Below, one piece after another: positions 46,844-58,076 of a stretch of DNA of 64,000 nt. Position 1 is the first letter of the stretch, and each line of letters opens with the position of its first letter. Origin of the DNA: Diatrype stigma. Lineage: Eukaryota > Ascomycota > Sordariomycetes > Xylariales > Diatrypaceae. Below the pieces are notes generated by a model. The model saw nothing but the letters and a program-made list of their open reading frames with translations. It ran no database searches and had not been told where the DNA came from. The position numbers and the translations under genes were made by a program. The DNA is taken from positions 70,876-134,875 of the forward strand of contig JAKJXP020000048.1 of assembly GCA_022225965.2 (NCBI GenBank). Reading direction: 5' to 3'.

Positions 46844-49766
46844 TTATTGATGAAGATGATGTTGTTGTGTGTTGAGTTTGGAAGTTGTAAGATTAAGAGG
46901 AAAAGAAAGCAAAGGGGGAGAAAGCAGAACAGAGCAGCGAGAGAAGAGGAGAGGGTGTAGGGAGGGGAGGGTTGGTTGTAAGATAACATAGATGCTCAAG
47001 TAAGTAGGTAGGTTGGTTGGTACCTCACATGGTCGCCCCCTCCCACATGCCACTTTTTTTTATGAAGCAAACGACGGCACGAAACCAACAAAGACGCATC
47101 GCATCGCATCGCATCGCATCACATCGGATCACATCGCATCGGATCACATCGCATACAGCATATGGCATACAGATATACATACAGGCGTACATACACACAC
47201 AGCATAATGCTTCTTTTTTTCTTTTCTTGTTTAGACCTGGGTTTTCATCTCCTGCAACGGGCGAGAAAAAGAAAATTCTTGCTTTTGGGAGAAAGGAGAA
47301 CTGGTAAAGGGGGGAGGAAGGGCAAGGGAAGGACAGGTCAGGTCAGGTCAGTTCAAGACAGGGCCGTTGATACCCAGGTTGTATGATATCAGAATATACT
47401 GCATTATAACTTGGATCTGGTATTAATTTACATAGGTATACACATATCTTGTAATAAGCCTCGGCTCGTGGGGGCAGTCATGTGGGCTGCATCTGCGCAT
47501 CTGCAAATCTGTAATTCGCGTTATAATTGCATGCCTGCCTGGAATGGATATCTACCTATATAGCCACAACCTGCTGACTTGTCTACTCTCTGTCTACCTC
47601 GTGCCTCTTATGTTCCCATTCGTTTCTTTCTCTATCGTGCGCGCGTGGATGATTTGTTTGTAGATGGCATCTTGGATATATAACTTCGCAGTTTACTACT
47701 CAGATAATCAGGGAAAGAGGGTTGGTTGTCGCCTTTACATATACACCTACATCATTACATAGGTAGGTACCTACTTATAACACTTACCCATACTTTTGCT
47801 TCGATAGGTGCTTACTTACCTTCTCACCAATTCGTTGATTACACCTCCCTACCAGTTAATACATCATGGCTCGTCTTATACAGAAGACGTATACTTATAT
47901 AAGTAAGCACAAGTCAGTCATGAATATTGAAGCAGTATATCATGTATATACCTTAACAGCACGATTTGCGATAAGCTTGATTATCGGCTAAAGTTGCAGC
48001 GGCCGATGGGTAACGGCGAGTGCCGGCAGCAAGCAAGCCCGAAAGCCACCCAACTAACTACATCGTACTTGTACATGAACATAATCAGGGCTTTGTTAGT
48101 CTAGTCGCCTCCTCCTGACCGGAGGAAAGCCACGGTCTCGAACTCGTGCTTAAGAAAACCCTTGGGGCCTGCAGGACATAACGGGGGGCCCTTGGGTTGT
48201 GGGGGGGTTTGGTTGGGTGGGAACGGGCGCGTAACTACATCGAGCAGCATCCGCAGAGCCAAGCAAAGTAGGTTCGGTACATTGGATACTTCGTAGACTG
48301 TTTACAAGATATATTCAGGTTGGTGGATATACTAAGTATGAGCAAAGTAAAAAAGGGGGAGCAAATATATACTTTGAGACTCCAGGTCTAGGTCTCTCGA
48401 CTGCACCCGTATTTCTTCGTCCCAATCAACCTTCCTATTTGGTTACATACATGTATATAGTAGGTAGTAGAAGGTTCGTATTTTCAGTGCTGGTGCCCGC
48501 GGCTCCGGGCCCCAGTACAGCACATCCACCCAATCCATCGAGTTTTCCGAGTTTTCCATTTTCCATTGGCATTTTCCAACTCCCAAGGAAACACGGGGGG
48601 GGGGGACACTGGGGGAAATCTCCTGCTAAGGGGAGCTAGCATCGCAATGTCGACATCCGACCAATAGGGGCTGGCTCCATCGCAGCGATCGACGGTCGTG
48701 TTAACCCCCGGGGAGAAAGCGCTAATTCGAGACTGGGACTGGACTGGACTGGACGGTGGACATCCCATAATGAAATACTTAAAGGGGGAACAGGCGGACA
48801 GGGAAAGCTGCAGCGCCATCGGGTGCGCTAATTGCTGTACGTGCATGCATACATATATGTACATACATACGTACCCACATACGATACAACCTGGAACCCT
48901 TCTGACAGTCCACCTGGGCAGTCTCGCAGTCACTATCCATCCCGTCCATCTGAGCACATGCAAGGAAGCCGTCTGACTTGGGACTTTCGTCTCTTTCCAT
49001 CTCTCACTGCCTAGGCCCCCGGGTATTATCTCTCCATCAACTATTCCCCTTGACTGTAATCGTTGCTAGTGGTTTCCCACTCTGCGTGGTTCGTTTCGTT
49101 TCGTTTCGTTTCCCAGCACGATAGTTGCAACACGATAGTTATCCTTTCTTTGTTGCCTTGCACAGAGACATCGCTGCTTGTTCCCTACATATTCCAGAAG
49201 AGGAGAACGTGTTGGCTGTAGATCACAACCCCCAACCTCAGCCGTACCTCCCTGCTCTCGGTTACTACATACCTACATAAGTCATAAGTTGGTCGTATTG
49301 TTTATTACTCATCAAATAGCGGCCCGTTTCGCCGTAGGCGCCTAGGTAAAGTAATCAGTTCCAAGGTTGATCGGCCCTGGAGAAAGATCTCGGTCTCTCT
49401 GAGTGAGTACCCGGTACTCTGTACCGATTCCGCTCGTTTCACGCCAAACAACATACAACCAATATTGGAGACAGCTTGGAGTCCCCATCGATCCATCTCA
49501 GCGGTACTGCACTACGATACGAAACTCCACCGTGAATTCTCGCTTCATTCCGTGCATCGTCAACCACCAACAACCCTATCATTGGCTTCCACGAGGCTCC
49601 GCACTTGTCCCTCCGCCTGCTCCGAGCTCGTACATAGTATCTAGTCCTCGTTCGCGAATCGAGCGTATACCGTTTAACCGTTATACCATACCACCTAATT
49701 ACACCCAGGTCTCTGGATGCATTTCGAGCGACGGTGGAAATAAAGAGTGGATATACTAGTTATACG
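46844..49766. other. Intergenic spacer between CSC1-like and TM9 genes
   Basis: No supported gene. Contents include a GCATC pentanucleotide array (listed separately), TAGGTAGGTACCTAC at about 47761-47775, an 11-base G run at 48595-48605 and four to five GTTTC units at about 49089-49112. The right end is the promoter and leader of the TM9 gene. Confidence 0.5.
47097..47156. repeat. GCATC/ACATC/GGATC pentanucleotide array
   Basis: About twelve 5-bp units, mostly GCATC at the left and alternating ACATC and GGATC at the right. It lies 0.25 kb after the CSC1-like stop, possibly in its 3' UTR. Confidence 0.8.
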
Positions 49767-52221
49767 ATGGGACAATTTGCGAAGACGGGCCTGAAATGGC
49801 TCCTGTCTTCTCTCGCGCTCGCCTCGCAGGCGCAGGCGTTCTATATACCAGGTAAGCCGATGCTCTTCAACCAGCTGTGTATCCTAGCCCCCGCCTGGTC
49901 TGGACGTGCGACGTCTGACACAGATACGCGATTATAGGTTGGTCTATAAAGAGCTATAAAGACAACGAGCACATACCGTTGATGGTAAACAAGGTGTACT
50001 CGGACAATACCCAGCTACAATATGCCTATTACGACCTTCCGTTCGTCTGCCCACCCACCGGAAATAGCCATGGATCGCTCCTCAGCGGGCAGAGCATATC
50101 GCTTAATCTGGGAGAGGTTCTTCGTGGCGATCGGATCACCATTTCGGATATCGATCTCGTGCTGGGCCAGGACAAAGAGTGCAATTTCCTGTGCAACCAG
50201 CAGATAACGAGGAAGGATATGAGGAGAGCGAAGCAGATGGTCAAGGAGGGGTACGTCGTCGAGTGGATCGTTGACAACCTGCCCGGTGCCACAAGCTTCG
50301 TGACGGTGGACAAGACCCGGAAATACTACGCTGCGGGTTTCAAACTCGGCTACACGGACTACTCCTCGGGTACCGGCAAGCCGCGCTACTTTCTCAACAA
50401 CCACCACACCGTCGTCATCCGCTACCGCACCGCGCCCGGCCGCGCCGGCGAGAAGGGTGGCAAGGTCGTCGTCGGCTTCGAGGTCTACCCCAAGAGCGTC
50501 GGGCCCAGCGTCAAGCGCGAGAACGGCTGCCCCGTCGACCTGCACGACGTCGAGGAGAACTTCGAGCTCTACATGCCGCCGAACCGGACCAGCACCGAGA
50601 AGGAAATCATCAGCCAGTTTCCGCACTCGTCCTACCACCCCGAGGTCAACGAAGACGAGGGCGATGACGACGACACGATCAGCGTGCCTTACTCGTACTC
50701 GGTGTACTTCCGCGAGGACGACACCATCGAGTGGAACCGCCGCTGGGATCTCTACTTCGTCAACCAGGAGGAGGGCTCTAGAATCCACTGGCTAGCCATC
50801 ATTAATTCGCTGGTCATCTGCGGCCTTCTGAGCGGTATAACCTTGATCATCTTGGCCAGGACCATCCGATCCGACATCAAGGGATACCGAGAGGTGTCGG
50901 CCGAGGATGGAAAGGTACGGATGACGCGTAAGTCCAAATCCGGACTGGTCCGCTCGCCCAAGTCCGAGAAGGCCGGCTTCGGTTTGCTAGAGCAGCAGAA
51001 CAACAACGATCCCGACAACAACGAAGGCGACCTCCTCTCCGCATCCGATGACGAGGCCCTGGAAGATGTGACGGGGTGGAAGCTGCTGCACGCCGACGTG
51101 TTCCGCAAGCCCGCGTACGGCTACCTGCTCGCGCCGCTGGTGGGGTCGGGGATGCAGCTCCTCTTCATGGCGACGGGCCTCGTCCTCCTAAGCGCGGTGG
51201 GGATTCTCAACCCCAGCTTCCGGGGCGGGTTCCTCAGCGCCGGCGTGGGCCTGTTCGTCTTCGCCGGCGTCTTCTCGGGCTACTTCTCCGCGCGCGTGTA
51301 CCGGACCTTCAACGAGCCCGGCCGGGACCGGTGGGTGGCCAATGCGCTCGTGACCGCCTCCCTCGTCCCCGGCCTCCTCTTCGGCCTCGTCTTCGTCCTG
51401 AACCTGTTCGTCTGGGCCCAGGCCTCCAGCACCGCCATCCCCTTCGGCACCCTGACCGCCATCGTCCTGCTCTGGCTTTGCGTCCAGGTGCCCCTCGTCT
51501 ACGCCGGCGCCTGGTACGGCTTCGTGAAGACGGGGCCCTGGGAGCACCCCACCAAGACGGCCACGGTACCACGACCGCTCCCGTCGCAGGTGCAGGGGCA
51601 GGGGCAGGCCGCGTCGTGGTGGTCGTGGTCGTACTCGTCGCGCAGCCGCGTGCAGGCGGTCCTGCTGGCGGGCCTGATCCCGTTCGCGGTGGTGTTCGTG
51701 GAGCTGCTCTTCGTGTTCCAGTCGGTGTGGCAGGACAAGAGCGGGTATTATTACGTGTTCGGGTTCCTGTCGGTGGTGCTGGCCATCCTGGGCGTCACGG
51801 TGGCCGAGGTGACGGTCGTGGCCGTGTACGCGCAGCTGTGCGCCGAGGACCACCGCTGGTGGTGGCAGTCGTTCTGCGTGGGCGGCGCCAGTAGCCTCTG
51901 GGTCTTCGCCTACTGCGTCTGGTACTACTTCGCCAGCCTGCGCGTCGAGGGCCTCGTGAGCGCCGTGCTGTTCTTCGCCTACAGCTTCATGGCCTGCTGC
52001 GTCTACGGCCTGCTGACGGGCACCATCGGCTTCCTGAGCGCGTACGCGTTCGTTAGAAGGATTTATAGGTATGTGGCTTTCTTCTGATTTCCTGTTTCTC
52101 TGCTTCTTATCTATCATATCATGTTCATACTGCTTTTTCACCTGTTTGAAATGTCATCCGATCCGGAACCGTACTCTCGCTAACCCGTCGTCCAACCCAC
52201 AGTGCTATTAAAGCGGATTAA
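49767..52221 (+). CDS. Transmembrane 9 superfamily (TM9SF/EMP70) protein
   Basis: Three exons (49767-49851, 49938-52068, 52203-52221) give 744 residues. A signal peptide (LLSSLALASQAQAF) leads into the TM9 luminal domain (YIPGWSIKSYKDNEHIPLMVNKVYS; LQYAYYDLPFVCPP; GEVLRGDRI; CNFLCNQQITRKDMRRA). Nine membrane segments follow from about residue 305, with the conserved WKLLHADVFRKPAYGYLL cytosolic loop. The last exon is only 19 nt and supplies SAIKAD, giving the VRRIYSAIKAD C-terminus. The K-x-D tail is the COPI-binding Golgi retention signal known for this family. If the 134-nt intron were not spliced, the protein would end RIYRYVAFF without it. TM9 proteins work in Golgi/endosome sorting of membrane proteins, adhesion and metal balance. 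Confidence 0.92.
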
Positions 52222-54355
52222 TCAGGTAATTCATTAATTAAGTAAGAACCGGGGTTGTGTTCAATATGTTTCGAGACGACAAACTAAGTCGTTATGTGGA
52301 AAGCAGGCAAAGCGAGTTGCTGAAGAACAGGCAGGCTATGACGCATTTATGTAATGGGTAACGTTAATACAATGGAAAGGATAGGACAGGATAGGATACC
52401 TCCTAATGATCGATACATATTTATATCTATACACACTATACATATACATATTTGGTTAAGCAGACATGGATCTATCTGTCTTCTGCTGGGCTGTCTAGGT
52501 GGATTCTGGATGTCTCTTTCCTGCCCCTTTTCGTCTCTGTGGCGGTATATCCAGCCTACATTACATTTCATTGGTAATAAGAAATCCCCTGTCGTCGACG
52601 GAGACGAGCAAGCGACTGACGAGAATTTAGTTTGGTCATGTGCGGCAGGATGGACTGGTCTATATTATATGCCTACCTTGGTATATACCTAGCATTCATC
52701 ACTTGGTCTGACGTCCCCTTCCCCTCACCCACTGACAGCGTGGAGGGCCACGCTCTTCTGGGTGTATCCTTCCCAGCCCGTCTCCTCGCTTTATACATGG
52801 TAAATAGGTAGGATGGGGTGGATTACGGGACACTGGACTGGCACCGGGCTGACACTTTGATAGCACCGGCTCACTCCACGCCAGCGCAAGGACGACATAC
52901 ATCAGGACCGGGCTTGTTGTTGGGTAGGTATATGGAGAGATTCGATTATACCACATCTTGCGTGGTCCTAAGAGAGAGAGGGATATATATATATATATAC
53001 AGGAAGAGCCAGAGGTAGGTAGGTGCTTAGTCCAAGCCGATTGCAGGCTATATTAACTATAGTGTCGGCCCTCCATAACGATATAAACGAGGGCTGAACG
53101 ACCACCCCTTTTGGCATGAGTGAGGACGAAAGGAGCGGAGAGTGGTAATTAAGTTAGATGATGGGGATCGTAGTCGGGTTTCTAGCCAAGGTCGGCTCAA
53201 CAGACACATCTCGTATACCGTTCGGTTGAAGATAAGAAGACGTGCAGGCGGGGAGTGGGGGATGGGGACAGAGAAGGAGCTGAGCAGGCGAGGCTTTTTG
53301 TGTAGGTAAGCAAGCACTGAGGTCTCCTTCGCTGGAGCTAAGAAAGCAGTGAATCTAAAATTGAGTATTCAAGGGCAAGTGATTGGCGAGGCTTTTGTAT
53401 AAGTACCTAGGTAACCCTGAGATCTCCTTCGCTGGAGCTAAAAAAGCAGTGAAACGATTGATCTTGGCTAATGACAGACGCCCTGTTTCGTATTCCATCA
53501 ACAAGTAGTTAGAGTGTAAGAAGATTCCAGGCCGTAGTATCTAGAAGTACGATACCAATGGATCTAGAATCTGATGTCGGCGGACATACCTGATCACGAC
53601 TACGCCGGATCACGGGCCGACGGCTCGTAATAGCAATCCGCGGTGACTACGGAATGAGATTATTTGCAAGACTAGCGAAATGTAGAATTTCGTACCCATA
53701 GGTTGTTGCTAAGGCCAGACAGTCAGTCATGGTTTGGTCATTGCACAAGTGATGTCGAGGCGTAATGGAAGATCTGTTTGTATAAGAGTCCTCCGTTAAA
53801 GAATGGGTCTAAGAGCGCCCAATATCTTTATATACCACTTAAATGGTCGCGAATTCACCCAAAACAAGTTTGAACCGTAGCCACATTCTAGTTAAGAGGG
53901 CTGTTAGTGGTGAGAAGAGGTCATGAACCATATAGACGTGTCTGCGGAACGACCTCATGCTACGGCTTCCGAAGTATAGTATCCTAGAGGAGGACTAGGA
54001 AAAAGGGGGCGGGGAGAAGACCGCCCCCGGTATTCCAACACGGTTCCAATATTTGATTCTACCATCGCCTGCTCTCTCTGCCCCTAATCTCGCTACTACC
54101 GAACGAACTATATATACTTCCATCGCTTCGATAGCATTCCCCTTTCTTCTTGTTTCGACTTCCACGCTGCATAATATCCACCGGCTCTTCATCTAACCAT
54201 CCATCCTTCTATACCCTTCTCCTCTCCGGGCTCTCCTTCCACCCCCCTCTGATCTATCCATCTATCTACCAAAGTAATCGATCTATCCAACGCAACCCAT
54301 CTCAAAAAGCGGACAGCCATATCATCATCCACCCACCCATCCAAATTCTCTATTC
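52222..54355. other. Intergenic spacer between convergent TM9 and LEU5-like genes
   Basis: No supported gene. It contains an (AT)n tract near 52982-53000, TAGGTAGGTAGG near 53012-53021 and a two-copy 67-69 bp repeat listed separately. Confidence 0.5.
53287..53453. repeat. Two-copy imperfect direct repeat of about 68 bp, period about 100 bp
   Basis: Copy 1 is at 53287-53353 and copy 2 at 53385-53453. Both begin GGCGAGGCTTTT and share CTCCTTCGCTGGAGCTAA followed by AAAGCAGTGAA. Differences in the well-aligned part are G to A changes (GGTCTCC/GATCTCC; CTAAGAAAG/CTAAAAAAG). CTCC...GGAG inside the core can form a small hairpin. Confidence 0.8.
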
Positions 54356-55847
54356 TCATATCCCAAACACCATCTTCATGCGCTCGTACGTGTAGAAGCT
54401 GACGGCGGCCATGGGGACGATCTTGACGTAGCCGATCGTCAGGCCGACGAAGAAGCCGGGCAGGCCGCGCTCGCGGAAGACCATGGCGGCGGTCTCGGCG
54501 ATGCGCAGGCGGCGGCCGTCGCCGACGGCGCCGCCGACCTGCATGCGCCGCCGGATGACCTCGAGCGGGTACGAGATGGTCTGCGACACGGCGCCCGAGA
54601 CGCCGCCCGACGCCAGCTCGGCCCAGGCGCGCAGCGGCCGCGGCCGCCGGTCCGCCGCCGCCTGCACCGACTGCGGGTGGTCGCGCGCGTGCGTCGTCCA
54701 GGCCCGCACGCGCGGGTGCCGCAGCCAGTCGCCCGCCGTGTCGTGCGTCAGGAACGACACCCCCGCGTACGGCACCATGCCCAGGAGCGTCGTCGAGAAG
54801 CCCCGGTAGAAGTTGGTGAGGCCGGAGTGCGGGGCGCCGGGATGCGATGATGCTGTTGCGGCTACGGCGGTGGGGACGGAGGAGGAGGAGGTGGAGGAGG
54901 GAGATGGCTTCGGCAGGGCGTGCTCGTGGTAGATCTTGCGGCAGATGTCGGCGAGGGAGGTGCGGGTGTGCTTGGTCTCGAAGGCGAGGCGGACGCGGAT
55001 GACCTCGAGCGGGTAGGTGAAGAAGACCGAGGTGACGCCGGCGAGGGCGCCGGCGGCGAAGCGGCGGACCCAGGTCTCGCGGTGGCGGCGGGCGCCGATC
55101 AGCAGGGCGCGGTACTGCTCGTACGCGACGAACTTGATGGCCGCGTACGGGTAGATCTTGAGCAGCGTGGCCGAGTGGCCCCGGAACAGGCCCGCCACCC
55201 CGTCCCGCGCCCGGATGTCCAGGATCGCCCGCCCGAACCCCGTCCACGTGCTCGAGTACTTGGCGAACTGCGGGTTGCTCGTCTGGAACAGGATCTTCAC
55301 CCGGTCGAGGGGCGCCACGGTCGTCTTGGCCTGCAGGAGGGAGCGGAGCGCTCGCTCGTTAGCACTCTGCTTGTTTCATCGCGTAGAGAGAAGAAGATGA
55401 ACGTAGTGTTTCGAATAACGAGTGTAACAAGTGTAATGTCAAGATATAATCATATCATCAAATACGTACAGCACAGCCGGCCAGACCGCCCGCGACGCCC
55501 GACCGCATCACGTAATCCATGCTGTGCTTGCTCGGCCGTTTCTTCGCATCCTGGCCGTCGTCGGGCGTCGCTACCGGCTGGTCCGGCCCGGTCGTCGAAT
55601 CGTCATCGTCCGTTGCGCTCTTGAAGCCGCGCTCCCACGCCCCGCGGTCGACCTTCCTGACCACGCCGTCGATCCGTCCGACGAGGGGCCTATCCTCCGC
55701 TGCCGCGTTCCCGTTTCCTCGCGCCGTGGCCGACATGGTATCGCGTGCTGTTGCTGTCGCTGGGGTATCTGGGGTCGGTGAAGAAGAAGAAGGAGACGAG
55801 ACATCGTTCTGGTTTCGCGAGGGGAGCGCTGCCGCCGCCGAGGGCAT
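54356..55847 (-). CDS. leu5: Mitochondrial carrier, LEU5/SLC25A16 type (coenzyme A transport)
   Basis: Two exons (55847-55470 and 55330-54356), intron 139 nt, 450 residues. Three carrier repeats are visible by their P-x-[DE]-x-x-[KR] signatures: APLDRVKILFQ, YPLEVIRVRL and YPLEVIRRRMQ. Matching helix features are SGVAGGLAGCA, GLFRGHSATLLKIYPYAAIKF, NFYRGFSTTLLGMVPYAGVSF and GFFVGLTIGYVKIVPMAAVSFYTYE. The set resembles yeast Leu5 and human SLC25A16 (Graves disease carrier), inner-membrane proteins required for mitochondrial CoA. It is longer than Leu5 because of a Ser/Thr/Asp-rich N-terminal extension (about 110 residues) and two low-complexity inserts: a Ser/Ala run between repeats 2a and 2b and a basic Pro/Arg stretch before repeat 3. 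The assignment to the CoA branch is by overall pattern and is less sure than the carrier family itself. Confidence 0.82.
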
Positions 55848-57311
55848 TCCTTATGCCCGCCGAACCGACCGTCCGCTCGGCCGCCGCTCTTGCACTACGT
55901 ACGTACACTTGTTCCCTTCTTATCGCTCTTCCCGGTCTTCGTTCCCGTCTCTCGTGATTTAAGGCCTCATAGAATGCGTTATCGTTTCGCTTTAGCGTCC
56001 GGTTCGGTGGTTTCGGCCTGTGCTTAGGAATATCGTCGGGTGTATAAGGGCGCGAGGATTATAGGAAAGAAAGGGAGGGAGGTAATGGGTAATCCAGCAC
56101 CAATAGGGCCTAGGAAATGGGAAATAGGATTGCTATGTACCTAACCGTGATGATCTAGAGATAATCTTGGATTGCGGACGTCATTCTCTTTCCAGGTTTC
56201 CTTTGGGTGGAGTAAGTAAGTACTTACCCGGCTGTCTACCACCTATTCGACTTATTCATCCCCGGTCGTCCATTGTCATCCTCCCCCAAAGTGCAAGATC
56301 CTTTGATCGGATTCGTTGGCAGGTTGGTTAGTGGCCTTTGCCCCAGGAAAACCGCTACGATAGTGCAGAAACTGGTGGTCTCGTGCCCTGTAAGAGAGCG
56401 CTGATTACCTAGAGGCCAGGGGTGCATGGGCTCCTAGCCTCCTACAAGGGACCACCGGCGTACATACAGCCGGCTTAAAGGGGGACTCCACCATGAGCCG
56501 AGCCGAAGATTGCCGAGACACTGCCTGACTCTCCTGCTCTTTCAGACAGTTAAATCCGGGCAGGTCAGGTCGCTTATATTTCAATGTCCGGCCGGTCTGT
56601 CGGTTACATGCGCTCTTGATAGGGACTTTGAAAAGGGGATTTATCGTTGTTTGACACTATTACCTACCTTGCATACGAAGTAGTCAAGTACCTACATAAC
56701 TAACATATCGTGATATTGGTGTCGTGGTAGGTGAGCTGTGCAAGTAGTCATTAGAGCTGTCATGAGAGGCTGTTAGATAGCATGTTGTAGAACTTTCACA
56801 TGAACCACATAGAGCATTGATGATGACTTAACACGGTCTTCATTATCTATCCTGAAGACAGTTCATCAATCCTGGCTGTCTAAGCTATACAAGGTACCCT
56901 TGAAGCCTGGAAATAAAGAAATGACACCTAAAAGAAACAGTAGGAGCTGTTTCGCTCTTGCACAAGTATCGCGCCCTTGAGATGCATTCTCCCAACCTCA
57001 GGGTGGGCTCCCTAACGGCCATCATCCATATACTGAATTTCGGTATATGCGCATTAATTCGTTGTTTTCCTGCCCCATAGCCCACCCTCTACCTGTTTGT
57101 GGCCGAGAAGATCATCTAGCACATTGTTGCTAGACACCAGGGGATCGCTTCTTCGAATAAACAGAGCAGCTCACTAGACCATTTCTCGGAATCGTCTTCG
57201 CCTCGGCTCTATCTTCGACTTCGTCGCATGGCAGCTGGCGGGAACACCAAGGCTTGCTCGCTCCCACCCTTCCATTCCACTCATCCACCCAACAACTGTC
57301 CATCTCTTGCT
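55848..57311. other. Intergenic spacer upstream of leu5 and downstream of the CCDC124-like gene
   Basis: Promoter of the LEU5-like gene on the left. No ORF I can support and no notable repeats apart from scattered TACCTACC and TACCTACATA words at about 56660-56700. Confidence 0.5.
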
Positions 57312-58076
57312 TTACTTGGCGAGCCGGCCCTCGATCTTGGCGCGCTCCTTCTGGCGGACCTCGGCGAGCTCGTCGCGGGTGGCGTTGTAGCTGGCGGCGA
57401 CCTGGTTGAAGGGGTTCTCGGGGCTCTTCTCGAACTCCTTGCGGAGCTGGTCCTTGCGCTGGTTCAGGCGCAGGCCCTTGCCGGACCCGTCGGCCTCCAT
57501 CTCGGCCAGCCGTCGCTCCTCGAACGCCGCGTACGCCGCCTTGAACCGCCGCTCCGGGTGCCGGTCGATCTTGTCGTTGTTCGACTTGCTCGTCAGCGAC
57601 AGCGCGTCGAGCGCGTTGTCGATGCCCGACGCGTTCAGCGCCGCCGCCGGCGTGTTGTCGTCGTCCAGCTGCGAGAGGTCCAGCCCCCGGCTCGGCGCCC
57701 CCGTCTTCTTGGCTGCCGTCTTGCTGTTCTTGGGCGCCGCCCGCGTCGGCAGGCTCTTCTCTTCTTCGGCCGCTAGGGCGTCCTTCTCCGCCTTCTTGCG
57801 CGCCTGCTCGGCTTTCTTGGCGGCTTCGGCTTCCCTAGGTCACGAGCATCAGAGTTAGTTTGTCGTTTCTTTCCTTACTAGCATTTCAGACCGAGCAGAG
57901 ATTGGGGGGGAAGTGACACACTTCTTTGCATTGCTCTTAGATCCCTTCGACCACTCGGCGTCCTCTACCGCGGCTTTCTTCGACTGTTCGGCGGCGGCCT
58001 TGGAGGCGGCGGCATCGGCCTTTCGCGCCTGACCCGCCACCTTCTTGCTGTTATCAGCGCCTTTCTTGCCGGCCAT
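57312..58076 (-). CDS. CCDC124/Lso2-like ribosome-associated protein (DUF1014)
   Basis: Two exons (58076-57922 and 57834-57312), 87-nt intron, 225 residues. The N-terminus MAGKKGADNSKK and the Lys/Ala-rich helix (AAASKAAAEQSKKAAVEDAEWSKG is typical in kind; the splice joins SNAKK to EAEAAKKAEQ) form the long basic helix of CCDC124. The C-terminal domain has RHPERRFKAAYAAFEERRL, GLRLNQRKDQLRKEFEKSP and ENPFNQVAASYNATRDE, the DUF1014 core. Human CCDC124 and the short yeast Lso2 bind idle 80S ribosomes across the mRNA channel and help restart translation after starvation. The fungal long form shares the basic helix with Lso2 and the domain with CCDC124; the function is transferred from these. 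Confidence 0.87.

Noticed and set aside
48595..48605. Run of eleven G as a quadruplex or functional element
   Set aside because: A single G run without partner runs nearby; probably slippage, and prone to sequencing error.
51188..52141. Long minus-strand ORF opposite the TM9 gene, and similar long antisense ORFs at 28018-28557 (+), 27809-28633 (-), 54920-55624 (+) and 57228-57776 (+)
   Set aside because: They mirror GC-rich coding regions with GC-ending codons; their translations are Arg/Gly/Ala/Pro-rich and show no domains. The opposite strand carries clear family motifs in each case.
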